Positions 24,399 through 36,800 of a stretch of DNA of 64,000 nt are shown here, piece by piece. A model generated the notes under the pieces. It was not told the DNA's origin, ran no database searches, and saw nothing but the letters and a program-made list of their open reading frames with translations. A program made the position numbers and the translations under genes. This stretch comes from Argentina anserina (lineage: Eukaryota > Streptophyta > Magnoliopsida > Rosales > Rosaceae), in NCBI RefSeq assembly GCF_933775445.1, contig NC_065877.1, positions 8,184,001-8,248,000 on the forward strand. The letters are read 5' to 3'. Position 1 is the first letter of the stretch; each line of letters begins with the position of its first letter.

Positions 24399-24708
24399 AG
24401 GTGAACCAGTGCTTCAGATATATGGTCTGAATAAGTGGCTGAGTAGCAGTGGAGAATGTATGCTAGTCCGGATATATATTTGTGTCTTGTTTTAGATATG
24501 GACTTGTCTAGATCTGCTTTAGCTATGGACTTCCCTTGGTTCCTTCAATAAAATTCAGGTCACTTTGTATTGCACTGCTAAGAATTCTATAAAAAATATT
24601 ATCTGTATTGTAAAAATAGTACACAATATGACTACAAATTTTATGAGTTAGTATTATCTTGTTGGTGATGTGATAAATCTTTCATTTGACCCTAGAAAAT
24701 TTAGTGCG
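24399..24708. other. GST 3' flank up to the Copia insertion
   Basis: Holds the GST 3' untranslated region, with an AATAAA-type signal near 24546. The last five bases (24704-24708, GTGCG) are the target-site duplication of the Copia element. Confidence 0.6.
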
Positions 24709-24884
24709 TGTTCCGGGAGAATTACTATTTTACCTCTATGTGTGTCTTAGCCTAATAAGTTTCATGTTAGGGATAGATTAGCATCTCCGTAATATATTAG
24801 GACTCTGAATCCTACGAGATTATGGTATTGTAATGCCTATATATAGGCCCCCATATCATTCAATAATACACAATTATTTTCATC
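24709..24884 (+). repeat. 5' LTR of the first Copia element
   Basis: Starts TGTTCCGGGAGAAT and follows the 3' LTR closely as far as ATTATTTTCATC, including TATATATA at 24838-24845 and CATTCAATAATACACAATTA. The final bases seen in the 3' LTR (TTGTATCA) are replaced by unrelated sequence, so this LTR lacks its proper 3' end. Confidence 0.88.
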
Positions 24885-25612
24885 ACGCACTTTACCCTAA
24901 AACCCTGAACTTTTAGATCTTTAGAAACATTTTTTTTCTCTCCACCGCCGGCCGCCTTCGTCTCCGGCCTCCGGCATCTTCCTGTCGGCGGCAGCCTCTG
25001 CCCGCCGCTCCTGCTCGCCGCCGCTGCAGCCCATGCTATCTTCTGCCTGCAGCCCCTGCAACCCTTGCACGCAGCCTCCGTAACCCCTGCACGCAGCCTC
25101 CGCAGCCCCACAGGTCTCCTCCGCAAAAACATATTTTTGCCCTGCAAGTCCCCGCATCAAAGCATTCAAAATTGCTCTCCCCACATATTCACGCAAGAAA
25201 CGCGAACTTCACAAACAAAGTCTTCGCTCAAGAGAAGTTACTCCCGTCTTCTCCAAATCTTCAAAGGTACATTTTTCATTAACGTTCTCGTTTTTGAACG
25301 TATAGATATATTATATCGGGTGCTATTGGCCTTCTTGTCTTTATTCCGGCCTTTCTTATAACGCCGATGAGACTATAGAGGGATGTGTCTCCCCTCTTAG
25401 TCGATGTTTTTTTTGTGTGACAGTCCTGGGGGAGTCACGATTGTTTTGAAAGGGAAGTTAATCGATTTTCGTGTGGTCGCATGAATGCACTGTTCTTTTG
25501 AGTGTGATCGTGAGCATCGCCGTGTGCATCAATTTTTCTTGTGACCATAAACGTCACCCCTTTTAATTCCTATTATACTTGAATCTAATCGATTCCGTAT
25601 TCGTTTTTGTAG

Positions 25613-26594
25613 ATGTCATCGTCATCTCGACCGGAATTTGGCTTTCTTGATCTAGAAGGAAAGGAATACCACCACTGGGTTTCCGACATGGAGCTCGCTT
25701 TCGAGAGCCGAGGGATCAAATACATGTTTGCCGACCCTCTTGTTGATTTCCCACCTATGGCCAAGACTCAAACTCTCATCTTCATGAGACGTCACATCCA
25801 TGCAACTCTTAAGAGGCAATACTTGAACGTAAAAGATCCTAAAGAATTATGGGACAAACTACGCTTGCGGTACAACAATGTTCATGATAAGCTTCTCCCT
25901 GAATTGACCGTTAGATGGGATAACATCCGTCTATTGGACTATAAGAGAGTGGATGATTTCAATCAGGATATGCTATACCTGCAATCCGATCTTGGCGCCG
26001 TTGGCGACCTAGACCTTCTCAATAAGACATTGGACATGTTTCCAATCAACTATGAGGTTCAAGCTCATACGTACCACACTTATGTAGAGGAAGGGAAGAT
26101 CCGGTCTTTCGCCGACTTAATGGCGCTCTTGGTTAAGAAGGAGAGACATTTTGAGATCCTCCTCAATAACAACAATAGATATGTTGGCACTAAAAAGATT
26201 TCTACGCCACAGTAACTATGGGAAAGCTTAAGCAAAAGAATCAATCAAGGAACGCTCCATACCAGCACCAAAACAACAACTCTCGTGGCGGGAGGCAACA
26301 AGGCCGGTATCGGCCCAAGTTCAATACTTGGACTCGTGATGGTGGCGGCGCCACACCCTCTGGGGGAGGCCGTCCCCATCCTAAACCTCAAGGAGGCCGT
26401 GTGCCTCCTCATGCCTCCACTTCCAGTAATGGCAAGTTTTCATGTTTCAAATGTGGCTCCTTCAAGCACTTTAATCGTGATTGTCGCGCTAGCAAAGAAA
26501 TGATCAAGGCATACTCCACCTACAAGAAGTTTCTACAACCCGAATCGAATCATGTGGTGAGGATCATGAGATCGAGATTCACCACATCTCCATG
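25613..26594 (+). pseudogene. Copia gag (UBN2-like) with zinc knuckle, frameshifted
   Basis: First segment (25613-26215) begins MSSSSRPEFGFLDLEGKEYH and contains HHWVSDMELAFESRG and KDPKELWDKLRLRY, typical of Copia gag. A stop at 26213-26215 is followed by a segment in another frame from 26218. That segment is Gly/Gln/Arg-rich and contains a CCHC zinc knuckle, CFKCGSFKHFNRDC, spacing C-X2-C-X4-H-X4-C, for RNA packaging. It terminates at 26593-26595. The break between capsid and nucleocapsid parts may be a simple frameshift. Confidence 0.85.
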
Positions 26595-27090
26595 AAGCTC
26601 GAGCCCCTTGCTTCTAAGGCTAAGCCTCATGCCACCACTATGGATACTCCCGACTTTGATTAGTCGTTTTAGCTTCTTTAGCTTTATGAATTCAAGTATT
26701 GTTATGGCCGACCGCCATTGTTATTTTCATTGACTTTGTAATAGTCTTTTGATTTTGAAATTAGAAGTTCATGTGTGATGTATTAAAGATTGACATTCAA
26801 TAAAATTTCTCATTTTCTTGCTTACAAGACGATCTTTTTTAGAATTGTATTTACCTTACACTTAGCATGATGATCAACGTGTGCAACTCACGTGGTTTTT
26901 AAAATTGGACGCTTTCGGGTTACATGAGACCCCAACACTACATTGTGAATTTTGAACATCAAATTTGGAAAACGGACCACGAAACGTCAAAAACGACGTC
27001 GTTTGGCCTTTAGCCGTACCCGGTTACTGTTCTAGCGTTTCCGGAACGTTTTCCGGCATTTTACCAGCGTATTGGCCGCCTTCCGACCAC

Positions 27091-27126
27091 TTTCCGGCGT
27101 TTCCAGCGTTTCCAGCGTTTCCGGCG
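27091..27126 (+). repeat. Nine-base minisatellite
   Basis: Four copies of TTTCC(G/A)GCG in a GC-rich stretch (about 26960-27350) between gag and the protease segment of the Copia element. It lies where continuous gag-pol coding would be expected and looks like inserted or amplified sequence. Confidence 0.85.
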
Positions 27127-27657
27127 CCGCCATCCGGTTCCTGCCGGCGTCCCCAGTCGGACCTGCAGCTCCGGCCTCCATACCGGCCAGCTAGGGCCGC
27201 CACTGGCCAGTTTTCTGGCAATCAGTGCTGCCGGTTTCCGGCGAGTTTTCTGACGATTTTTTCGTCGTTTCTCGTCATTTTTCCGTCATTTTTCCAGCAG
27301 TCCTTGCTGCCACGTTTTCCTAGTCCAAATTTCACCCGGTTTTGAGTTCTTTTGACATGGTTTTCTGGTTAGTTTTCCGGTTTTCTCCAAGTCCGTTACT
27401 TATATGCACTCACTGACACTCTTTGTGTGTTTCCACATCATTTTTGGATGGCTTCTACCACCCTAGTTTATTGTTTGGTATTTCACTGCTTCAATACCAT
27501 GATGTCCAACTCTTTAGTTGAAGAATGTAGTATTATTGCCATGTGATACATTCGATGGGATCGCACTTTGTTCCGATTCCCTTCCTTACAATATTCTACG
27601 ATGTATTGTATAGAATTGTTCTCGTGTCGCTGACTCTCTTAATTGTCATTTTGTAGA

Positions 27658-30287
27658 TGTCACGCGGCGAAATCGAATTTGTAGCTGATTGCGGAACCAC
27701 CCACTTCTACGGCACAAGAAGTTGTTCACTGATCTAGTGTTTTCGACTTCTTCGATGACTACAATGATTGGCTCAAAATCCATCATTCATGGAAGAGGCA
27801 CAACTTCTTTCATGTTGCCTAATGATACGACTCTCAACGTCGTAGACCCTCTTTATGCGCTGAAGTCTCCCCGCACCTTGCTAAGTTTTAAGGACATACG
27901 TGCCAATGGTTTTCACCTCGATACTTATGTTGAGAATGGAGAGGAATATCTTTGTGTTACCTCTGAGAAAGCAGGCCAGCGCTGCATCTTAGAGAAGATG
28001 AAGAGTCTCGGAAATGGTTTGTATCTTACTTCCATTCGAATCTTTGAATCATATGTGGTTGAACGCAACTTTTGGGATTCAGACTCTTATATGCTTTGGC
28101 ATGCCCGTCTCGGGCACCTTGGACGTGATATGATGATTAGAATTCTTAAGAATTCACATGGTCTGAATGCCGAGATGGCCCGGCATGGAGCAGCTTCGGC
28201 CTCGGCTCCTTAAAAGAAAAGGGGGAGACCGATAAACTCTAGGGATTCAAAGCCTAGAAAGAAGCGAATGACCAAGACACAACACGTCATCAACAATAGA
28301 TCACCATCGTATGAAGTTGTCTCTGATTACAGTTATATCCATGAATCAACTCAAGTGTTACCATGGGACACTATAGAACTTTGTTTGATGCCAGAGAACA
28401 ACGAAATCTCAGTGAACTACACAAGTGAGCAGTCGGTCCGAAACCGAGCCACTACGTGCATTGATGATATTTTCGCTTATTCCGTCGCACATGAGATCTT
28501 ATCTGAAGACGACATTGAACCTCGCTCTGTAGCTGAATACGAACGCATAGCAGATTGGCCGAAATGGAAGAAAGCAATCTAGGCAGAACTTGACTCATTA
28601 GCAAAGAGAGAAGTCTTCGGAAAGGTTGAATTGACTCCAAGAGATGTCAAACGAGTTGGACATAAATGAGTATTCGTTCGTAAGCGTAATGAGATCAATG
28701 AGATCGTGCGTTATAAGGAAAGACTCGTGGCGCAAGGATTCTCACAATGACTAGGCATTGACTATGAAGAGACTTATTATCATGTTATGGATATCATTAC
28801 CTTCCGCTACCTTATTAGTCTGGTACTGTCCGAAAGACTAAACATGCAGCTTATGGATGTGTCACAACTTATCTCTATGGGGATCTTGACGTAGAGATAT
28901 ACATGAAAGCTCCAGAGGGACTACCTTTACCTCCATCAAGTGCCTCCAGACCACAAAGTGCCCATGCAATCAGATTATGTAGTTCGTTGTATGATTGAAG
29001 CAATCCGGAAGAATGTGGTACAATCGATTGCACAAGTACTTGAAAGAGATAGGATATAAGAATGATGAACTATGCCCATGCGTGTTCATATGAAAGACAA
29101 ATTCCGGATTCGTCATCGTTGCGGTCTACGTTGATAATATGAATATAATTGGTACTCTTGATGAGATTGAAGAGACCGTGTCTTATTTGAAGTCAAAATT
29201 TGAGATGAATGACCTAGGGAGGACGAAATTATGTCTCGGCCTTGAGCTTGTGCATAGGGCCGACGACATCTTAGTCCACCAGTCAAATTACACGCAGAAG
29301 ATGCTTCGACGTTTCAATATGGATCTATGCAGTCCATTGTCTACTCCCATGGTCGTCCGAAGTCTAGATATCAAGAATGATCCATTTCGTCCTAAAGAGG
29401 ATGATGAAGTTCTTAGTCTTGAAGTTTCATACCTTAGTGAAATTGGGGCACTATTGTATCGTGCTCAATATACTAGACCAGACATATGTTTCGCAGTGAA
29501 CCTATTAGCTAGATTTAGCTCCGCGCCTACGCTACGTCATTGGAATGGAATCAAACATTTGTTTCGGTACTTGAAAGGTTCTCTTGACATGGGATTGTTC
29601 TATCCTTACAACAGAGAAAACACCATGACCATGCCACCTCACACCGGTGCCGCAGGAAGCCTCGGCAACACCGCCATACGCAGCAGCGCCGCCGCCAGCA
29701 GCCACGGCGTGGCGGCAGACCACGGTGCCGAGAGCAGCAACCAGTCCCGTGCAGCTCTTTCCCCCCGATGCAAAGACTCAAACAACTTGTTAGTTGGTTA
29801 TGCCGATGCATGGTACCTCTTTGACCTTCACAAGACTCGTTCTCAAACCGGTTATGTGTTTACCATTGGGAATACAACGATATCTTGGAGATCCACAAAG
29901 CAAACTCTAGTTGCTACTTCTTCGAATCACGTGGAGATCATCGCTCTCCATGAAGCAGTTAAAGAATGTGTTTGGCTACGATCACTCGTTTGTCATATTC
30001 GTGATTCTTGTGGATTAGTCTCTACAATTGATCAACATACGTGCATTTATGAAGATAATGTTGCTTGCATAGAGCAGACAAAGCTAAGTTTCATCAAGGG
30101 AGACAACACCAAGAATATTTCGCCCAAGTTCTTCTACAACGTTCAACAACAGAAGTTCTTGAATGTTCAGATCAATCAAGTGAGTTCAGAATCTAATGTT
30201 GCGAATTTGTTCACCAAGTCTTTGCCTAAATCTACTTTTGTGAAACATGTGAAGAGCATTGGCATGCGTCATATATCAAAACTTTAG
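27658..30287 (+). pseudogene. Copia pol: protease, RT and RNase H remnants
   Basis: Starts with a protease-like FVADCGTTH at about 27680, shifts frame, and continues through the pre-integrase segment ending MLWHARLGHLGRDMM (about 28100-28140). The integrase catalytic core is absent: the sequence jumps to a basic linker and then to SVAEYERIADWPKWKKAI, the entry to reverse transcriptase, at 28525-28580. Stops interrupt RT (for example 28580, 28667, 28748). The catalytic box reads YVDN, not YVDD, near 29126. From 29139 a 382-codon frame covers the RT end and RNase H (QTGYVFTIGNTTISWRSTKQ, then NVANLFTKSLP). An Ala/Ser/His-rich GC-rich stretch at about 29625-29775 separates RT and RNase H and is foreign to the family. 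Confidence 0.88.
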
Positions 30288-30472
30288 AGTTTGGTAGACT
30301 TTAGGGGGAGTCTACATCACATGTTAAGATCTTTAAGTAGTTGGTGCGTTGTGCTTTTTTTCCCTTCGATCAAGCTTTTGTTTTACCCAAGAGGTTTTTG
30401 TTTTGCTTGACAAGGTTTTTACGGAGACAACGTTGTGCGCCATGCAACATAGGCATGCGACACAAGGGGGAG

Positions 30473-30655
30473 TGTTCCAGGAGAATTATTATTCTACCCT
30501 TGTGTGTCTTAGCCTAATAGGTTTCCTGTTAGGAGATAGATTAGCATCTACGTAATAGATTAAGACTCCGAATCCTACGGGATTATGGTTTTGTAATGCC
30601 TATATATAGGTCATTATATCATTCAATAATACACAATTATTTTCATCTTGTATCA
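30473..30655 (+). repeat. 3' LTR of the first Copia element
   Basis: 183 bases, TGTTCCAGGAGAAT to TTGTATCA, preceded by the purine tract CAAGGGGGAG (30463-30472) that primes plus-strand synthesis and followed by the duplication GTGCG. This is the complete LTR of the pair. Confidence 0.93.
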
Positions 30656-30660
30656 GTGCG

Positions 30661-33627
30661 GACTTTCATTTGTCAATAAAAGTGAAAATTTCAATTTTCA
30701 TAGCTCAACGGACTGAACATAGTAAACATTACGGAAAGATGTTAGCTGCAAGGGCTGAAATTTTGAGATGATTATCAATAGCCAAATGAGTGTACTTAAT
30801 CTGCTACATACCATTACTAGATCAAGATTGCATAATTAATCTTGCTCTTGAAATTATGTCCACAAACTCCCGAAGACGGATTCATATATTCATTCCCCTT
30901 CTTCAAGTGATGGGATAAAATAAAGAGTACAATATGTGAGAACCAAACCTCCTCAGAATCAAGAAGTAACACTGTAAAAGTGCACAGCTAGTCGACTGAA
31001 AACAAAGAAGAAATTATGTCCAACCTCTTCAGAATCATAGAAACCTATATAATTTTGGATTTCTTGCTACTTAAGGCATTAAATCTACACTAGGCTACGT
31101 TTGGAGAGGCCTTTGCATCTTCAATCACATACATCAACCATATTAACTATGGCATCATGGAGTCTTCACAAAATAATCAACAAGAGTTCCACTTCAAATC
31201 AACGACTTGAGATTCACCAATACAGAAATTAGATAAGCTTAGTAACAGTACAGAAGTTCTGATAAAACAATTAAACACGATAAATATACATCAAACACTC
31301 TTGCAGCCATTACTAGCTATCACATGAAGCCGGTCCACATCACCATGAAGAACCTTCCCATGAAGCCCTACAAAATCAAAGAATGAACACAATTGATCTC
31401 CATCATACACAATAACAACCGATGAATGGTCTTGCCCTTCTCTTATTTGGAAAGATTAGGAAGAACAGAAGAAAGAAGCAAGATGCAAGATTAAGAGTGA
31501 ACCAGTACCATAAAGAAAGGTTAGACCATGTATCCTAGATGTGTATTCACATTGTGCTAAGCCATGTGTGTATATAGACATAACCAAATGAGGATAGCTG
31601 ATCTGTTAAACTTATAGATGAGTTGACTATTTTCTGCATGGTGTATCTCAGACAATGTGCACCAAGCAACAAAGAGCAAAAAATTAGCAGATGTTCATAA
31701 CACCCTTGTAGACTCCAAGTTCATTGATATCAAAAACTATTTTAATCTCAAAAATAATACTCTTTCCTCACAATAAAAAAAACTGCTATTTCAAGAAGCA
31801 CACAAGTCATCCCAGGAAATAGCTGCCAGAAATATAAGATTTTCCACAATTATTTTTGGGCAATGTTGTCCACAAGTTTAGACACAAAACAAGGACACAG
31901 TGAGGGATGCAGACTAAGTTGAGAGAAAAGTATAAATCCAAGTTATTTTTTCTTCTCTCACAGCAAAATAAAACAACTCTCAAGTATTGGGTTCAGAACT
32001 CACGTGTGTTCTAAAGTGATATAAGATCCAACCGCAAAAGGTCAGTAGCCCATCTGAACTTTCAGTATTAAAATACCAAGTATACCAGGAATGACAAATG
32101 ATTTATCTGATAATTCACTCCGATTAATAATTTCTTTCTTTGTATTGATGTAGCATCAAACAACAATGCAAATGGAAGGCTATCAATTTACTCTAGAGGA
32201 TAGATCATGTGCTTGTTTATAGCAATATAAAATTTTAAAGCACTCGAGTAAATTTCTTCAATCAGCTTTAGTAGAAGTGAAGTCTGAGAGAGAGAAGTGA
32301 AGTCTCTTCACCATTCTGATGTCAGACCTTATGTTTATATGATACATATGTTCATATTCATACTCTTCTGGCAGTACTATATTTATAATTTCTGATATTT
32401 TCTTGATATTTCTACAAAAATTTCCATTTTCAGAGTTGTCGATGTATCCTTGAACTCCGATATTTAAGTCCTTGGCTCATCGACTTAGATGGCGGAGTGT
32501 AGGTTCTCATGGAAGCAAATTTGTCGTCCACCCCTACCGTGCCCATTTTACAAAAAAATGTCAAGTACAATTTTTGTAAACAAATTTATAACTATAGTTA
32601 TTATAAAAAACATTTGTAATTTATATGTGAGGTAGACACAGTAAGATTGGGCGACAAATTTATTTCCGATTCTCCCCTCAAACCATTCTGAACATTGATC
32701 TTTACTAATAGAGGTGCGTAAAGAAGCTCCGGTTGTTCAAAGATGACGTCGTTTTCGGTTTGATCATTCGAGGAGATGTGCGCTTTCTCATATGAGCAAT
32801 TTTCTTCTGCAGTAGAGACTGCATGTGGTACTCCTCAAGATGGTGAACCACGTACAGGGGTAGATGTGTCGCAAAAATTTAGGGTTTACAGTTTAGGGTT
32901 CTAAAAGTTTATTAAGCCCGTTTGTAATGATGAAACAATGCCATAATTTAGGGTAAGTTTCACTTTTACCGGTTCCTATGAATAATTGTTCAAATGAGGA
33001 ATAGAAGGATACTCTTTGTAGAAGATCACATGTATGAGTGTGAAATGAGGTTGTTCCTATGAGAATTTACACGGCTTAATTCTCTAACTCACTCATGAAC
33101 ATCAGGTTTGTCCATGACCAAAGCAAACACAATCGTAGAACAAGACGTGTATCAAAAGGAATTGTGAGTACTATGGTCTTGGTTTACACAAATGGCTAAA
33201 TAGTTCAAGAAGTCATGTTCACTAATTAACTAGTAAATCCGATGGTTTTTTTTTTACTAAAAAAGGCTCATAACCAAAAGCTACATATCTCGATATAGTA
33301 TTTTTTCAAGCGAAGTTTCTCGTTTGCCCGCGGGCATCATCTTTATAAAAATCTCTTTTTAGTTAGGGAAGGTTTGCCATTCACAATGGAGGAGAGAACT
33401 GAGACAAGTGAGAAGGTAGGGCTTGTGAGCAAAGAGTTGACCGTCATAGTTGGAAAATTCTAATATACATTAATGTATGATATACATCTCACGTTTTCTG
33501 AGTGGGGTCAGAAAAATGATATATGTTGTCAACCGTCGGATGTATGATGTATAGCATCGATTGATGTATAGTAGATTAACCCGTTACAGTTATAGTTGTG
33601 GGCTTTATACAGTAAGGTTGATTGTGT
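30661..33627. other. Intergenic region upstream of the TBC gene
   Basis: AT-rich, no gene supported. A degraded stretch at about 33110-33235 resembles the 3' non-coding end of the second Copia element (listed separately). A telomere-like TTTAGGGTTTACAGTTTAGG is at about 32878. Confidence 0.45.
33110..33235 (+). mobile_element. Decayed 3' end of another Copia element
   Basis: The stretch with TTGTCCATGACCAAAG, GTTTACACAAATGGCTAAATA, GTTCAAGAAGTCATG and AACTAGTAAA lines up in order with 62350-62480 of the second Copia element (GTTCCATTGCCAAAA, ATTTACACAAATGACGAATA, GTTCAAAGACATCGTG, TTAGTTAGTAAA). This conserved tract lies between RNase H and the 3' LTR in that group. No LTR or coding part was found beside it. 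Confidence 0.55.
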
Positions 33628-33665
33628 CACGTGTTTCCCTCCAATTCCGGGTAAAAGCTCACGTG
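33628..33665. promoter_or_regulatory. Paired G-boxes upstream of the TBC gene
   Basis: Two perfect CACGTG hexamers, at 33628-33633 and 33660-33665, spaced 32 bases start to start (about three helical turns) and about 190-225 bases upstream of the start codon. G-boxes bind bHLH and bZIP factors such as PIFs and ABFs. Function here is inferred from position. Confidence 0.4.
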
Positions 33666-33853
33666 ACCCTCAAAACAGCAGTTTCGAAACCAACCTTAGA
33701 AAACTTACACATGGCGGCTCTCAGTGGCAGAGCTCCCCCAGAAAAAAACGCTTCAGTTTCATCGATCACAGATCACTACAGCCTCGTCTCTCTCTCCGAA
33801 TCAAACGCCGTCGAACCCTAATCTCTCTCTCAAGGATCCTCGGAGATACTAGG

Positions 33854-36800
33854 ATGCCGGGAGAGCGCTTCAATGTCCGCCACGCTCATAAGCCCAGGAG
33901 GTAACCTCTACGCTCTCACGCACTCTATACTTTTACCCTCGCATCGTACGTGTCTGTCTAGACCTGAATCCTCGCATTTTCTATGATGGAATTATATGCG
34001 TTAGTTAGAGTCACTCTGATCCTCCTCCTCCTTCTTCTTCTTCTTCCTCGACATTCTTCTTCTTCTTCTTCTTCTTCTTCGCTAGATCGATTCTATCTTG
34101 ATTCCTGAAACTAAGATATAGAATTCAAAAATGCTTTTACAGTTTTGAGCTGTGCTTCAGGATTGGTTAGCGTTGAATTTTGATGAGGTGTTGTTGTTAT
34201 TGAGGGGAATCAGTGTCAGGTTTCGTTCCAATAAGGGTAATGTATTGATATTTGATTCTGAGGGTTTAAATGTGGCGCGAGGTTTAGAATTCTGAGGTTG
34301 GTTGTAGAGAAAATGAGAGCTATGGGAAGTAGTATTGAAACTCTTTGTGAAGAATGTTGTTGTCCTTCTTGAGTAAGCGCACGTTGGAGGCTGATTCCAG
34401 GTCTGTAAAGCTCAACGATTTTTTTGTCTAGTTGGCATTTGAAACCAGACAAAGAAAATTAATATTGGTTTTCGTTGTTTGTCCTTAACTCCCTATCCAG
34501 TTTATGCTTCTTAGTTTTGAAGTTGTAATCCTTATTGCTCTTGTCATCGGTGAATTAGTTTTTTTTATTCCTATTTCGGAATTGGTTGCAGCATTTGTTT
34601 TTCTCCTTTGTTGCTGGTGGAAATTACAGTATATTTCTCGTTTTGATTCAATATATATTGTGATAGTTATGCTTTCCATGCATGACTCATAGAGAATATA
34701 ATGTCAACAGGGACACCTATGGGTTTGCTGTGAGACCTCAATATGTACAAACATATAAAGAACATGCTCATATCTACCAGGTAAGTCATATACATTCTGG
34801 TTTGCCTTTGTGTGTCTGTCCTAGATAGAAGGATATAAGAGTCAATTTTATGGCCATATTAGCTGTTACTGATCGACGATTCTGAGATTGTTTTGGAACT
34901 ACTTCAACAGTTCAACCTATGTACTATATTATCAACCAGGCCTGAATTTAATGTACAGGGAGTACAAAAGCTCTTCAACTTGAAAGTGATATTTTATATG
35001 AGATTGTTGTAGCTGTTGTATTGTTCTGGAACTTGTGGATTTAGTTTTGAGGCTAGACATTGAGCTTTATAGTGACATTGTTTTCATCTTTGTTATAGTT
35101 CTAAAATAAATGGAGGAAGAAATGTTAATACCGTAGGACTTCTTCTGTTGAAATAAAACTTGATAGACAAGTTAGAAAAACTAGACCGTTCAGCTTAGTG
35201 ATTAATCTATTTGTATCAGGAGGAGGAAGGTGAACGATCAGATAAATGGAAAGACTTCCTTGAACATTTAGAAAATTCTTCTCAGCCGTGCTCTCTTGAG
35301 AAGGCACATACAGAGGGATTGCTAGCAGTAGCTACAGAGCAGAAGGCACATAGAGAGGAACTTCAAGCTGAACCTTCTGAGAAGAAAGTAAAGATAGTTT
35401 CTGAGAGTGGTGAGGGAGGGAATGAAAAAAGTAGTCAGACATCTATTTTTGAAGGGTCATCAGAAAGAGATCTCAAAAAGGAAGTTCAACATCCAAAAGA
35501 AACAAGTAAAGTCCCAAAATGGACTTCCATTAGGTCATCCCTTAGTACCATTGAAAATATGATGAGCATTCGTGTTAGGAAACAAAATAATATGAAAGAT
35601 GAGCATATAGTTGTGGATAAAGACAGTCTTCCATCAATAGAAGAAGTTCCTTCGCAAGAGGCTTTTGAAGATATTCAAGAGGACGACATTTATCTAGATG
35701 CCTCCAGTGGATCAAGTTCTGTAAGTAATGGGGTATCTGACAGCATGAAAGTTTCTGGGGAAGAAGAGGTGGATGATGGTGTCTGTAACAGTGGTCAAGC
35801 TGGTCAGGCAAAAGAGGATTTGGTTAATGGGACCCATTCAGAACATTTATATCCTTGGAAACAAGAACTGGAATCCCTTGTTCATGGAGGAGTTCCAAAG
35901 GATCTCCGGGGTGAGGTAAAACCAATATTTCAACTTGATTTCATGGCACAGATTACTGTGTTTTAGAGGAAATTCAAGATTTTCTAGCTCTTTATACTTT
36001 GCAGGTATGGCAAGCTTTTGTAGGTGTGAAGACTCGTCGGGTGGAGAAATATTATCATGACCTGCTAGCTGAAGAAACAAATACTGGTGAAAGCATGGAT
36101 AATGATAATTCATGTGGTGCTTTCAGAAAATGGAGAAAGCAGATTGAGAAGGTCAATAGATGCATGTGCCTTGGACTTTATCGTTTCAATTCGTAGGTGC
36201 TGCTTCTTTTGCTTAATATTGCAATATAGGTTTATGCCTAAACTAAACTGTACGTTTGTACTCTAATGCAGGACATACCACGCACCTTTCCAGGACATCC
36301 TGCATTAGATGAGAATGGTCGGAATTCATTGAGGCGTTTGCTTTTAGCTTATGCTCGTCATAACCCCTCTGTTGGGTACTGTCAGGTAATCAGGGATATT
36401 TGACACTTTGTTATTGTTACAATGGAAGTTTCACTCCTTGTAATGAAAATTATTGTTGTTCTATACATTTGGCCAGGGCATTCATTTACATGTATTACTC
36501 TTTTTGTCAATTTTTTTTTTACTCTCGTATGAAAATATATGCAGGCAATGAATTTCTTTGCAGGATTATTGCTACTTCTGATGCCTGAGGAAAATGCATT
36601 TTGGTAAGTTTTAAGAGCTCATATCCATCTACCTCTATTCAGTCTTTTTCAAATGGTCTTTATCTTATATATCACAGAATGGATCCTTCTTAATTATTCT
36701 GTGGATCCAGAAATTGTTAAACAGTACTTGTTAATTGTGAATTAGCTGTTTATGGCTAGCATATGCAGTGGCGGATCTTGGACGGGTGTTTAGGGGATGC

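Larger units (their letters stand above)
24709..30655 (+). mobile_element. Copia LTR retrotransposon, degenerate, TSD GTGCG
   Basis: Element bounded by short LTRs with the 5-base duplication GTGCG at 24704-24708 and 30656-30660. Order is LTR, GC-rich leader, gag, protease and pre-integrase, reverse transcriptase, RNase H, purine tract, LTR, the Copia order. Gag and pol are both broken by stops and shifts, the integrase core is missing, and the end of the 5' LTR with the primer binding site is deleted or diverged. It cannot move on its own. It sits about 310 bases past the GST stop codon. Confidence 0.93.

Noticed and set aside
29551..29811. Minus-strand frame over the Copia insert
   Set aside because: Antisense to a GC-rich insertion in the RNase H frame; Cys/Arg-rich nonsense.
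32878..32905. Interstitial telomere repeat
   Set aside because: Only two degenerate TTTAGGG units; short telo-box-like motifs are common in plant DNA.
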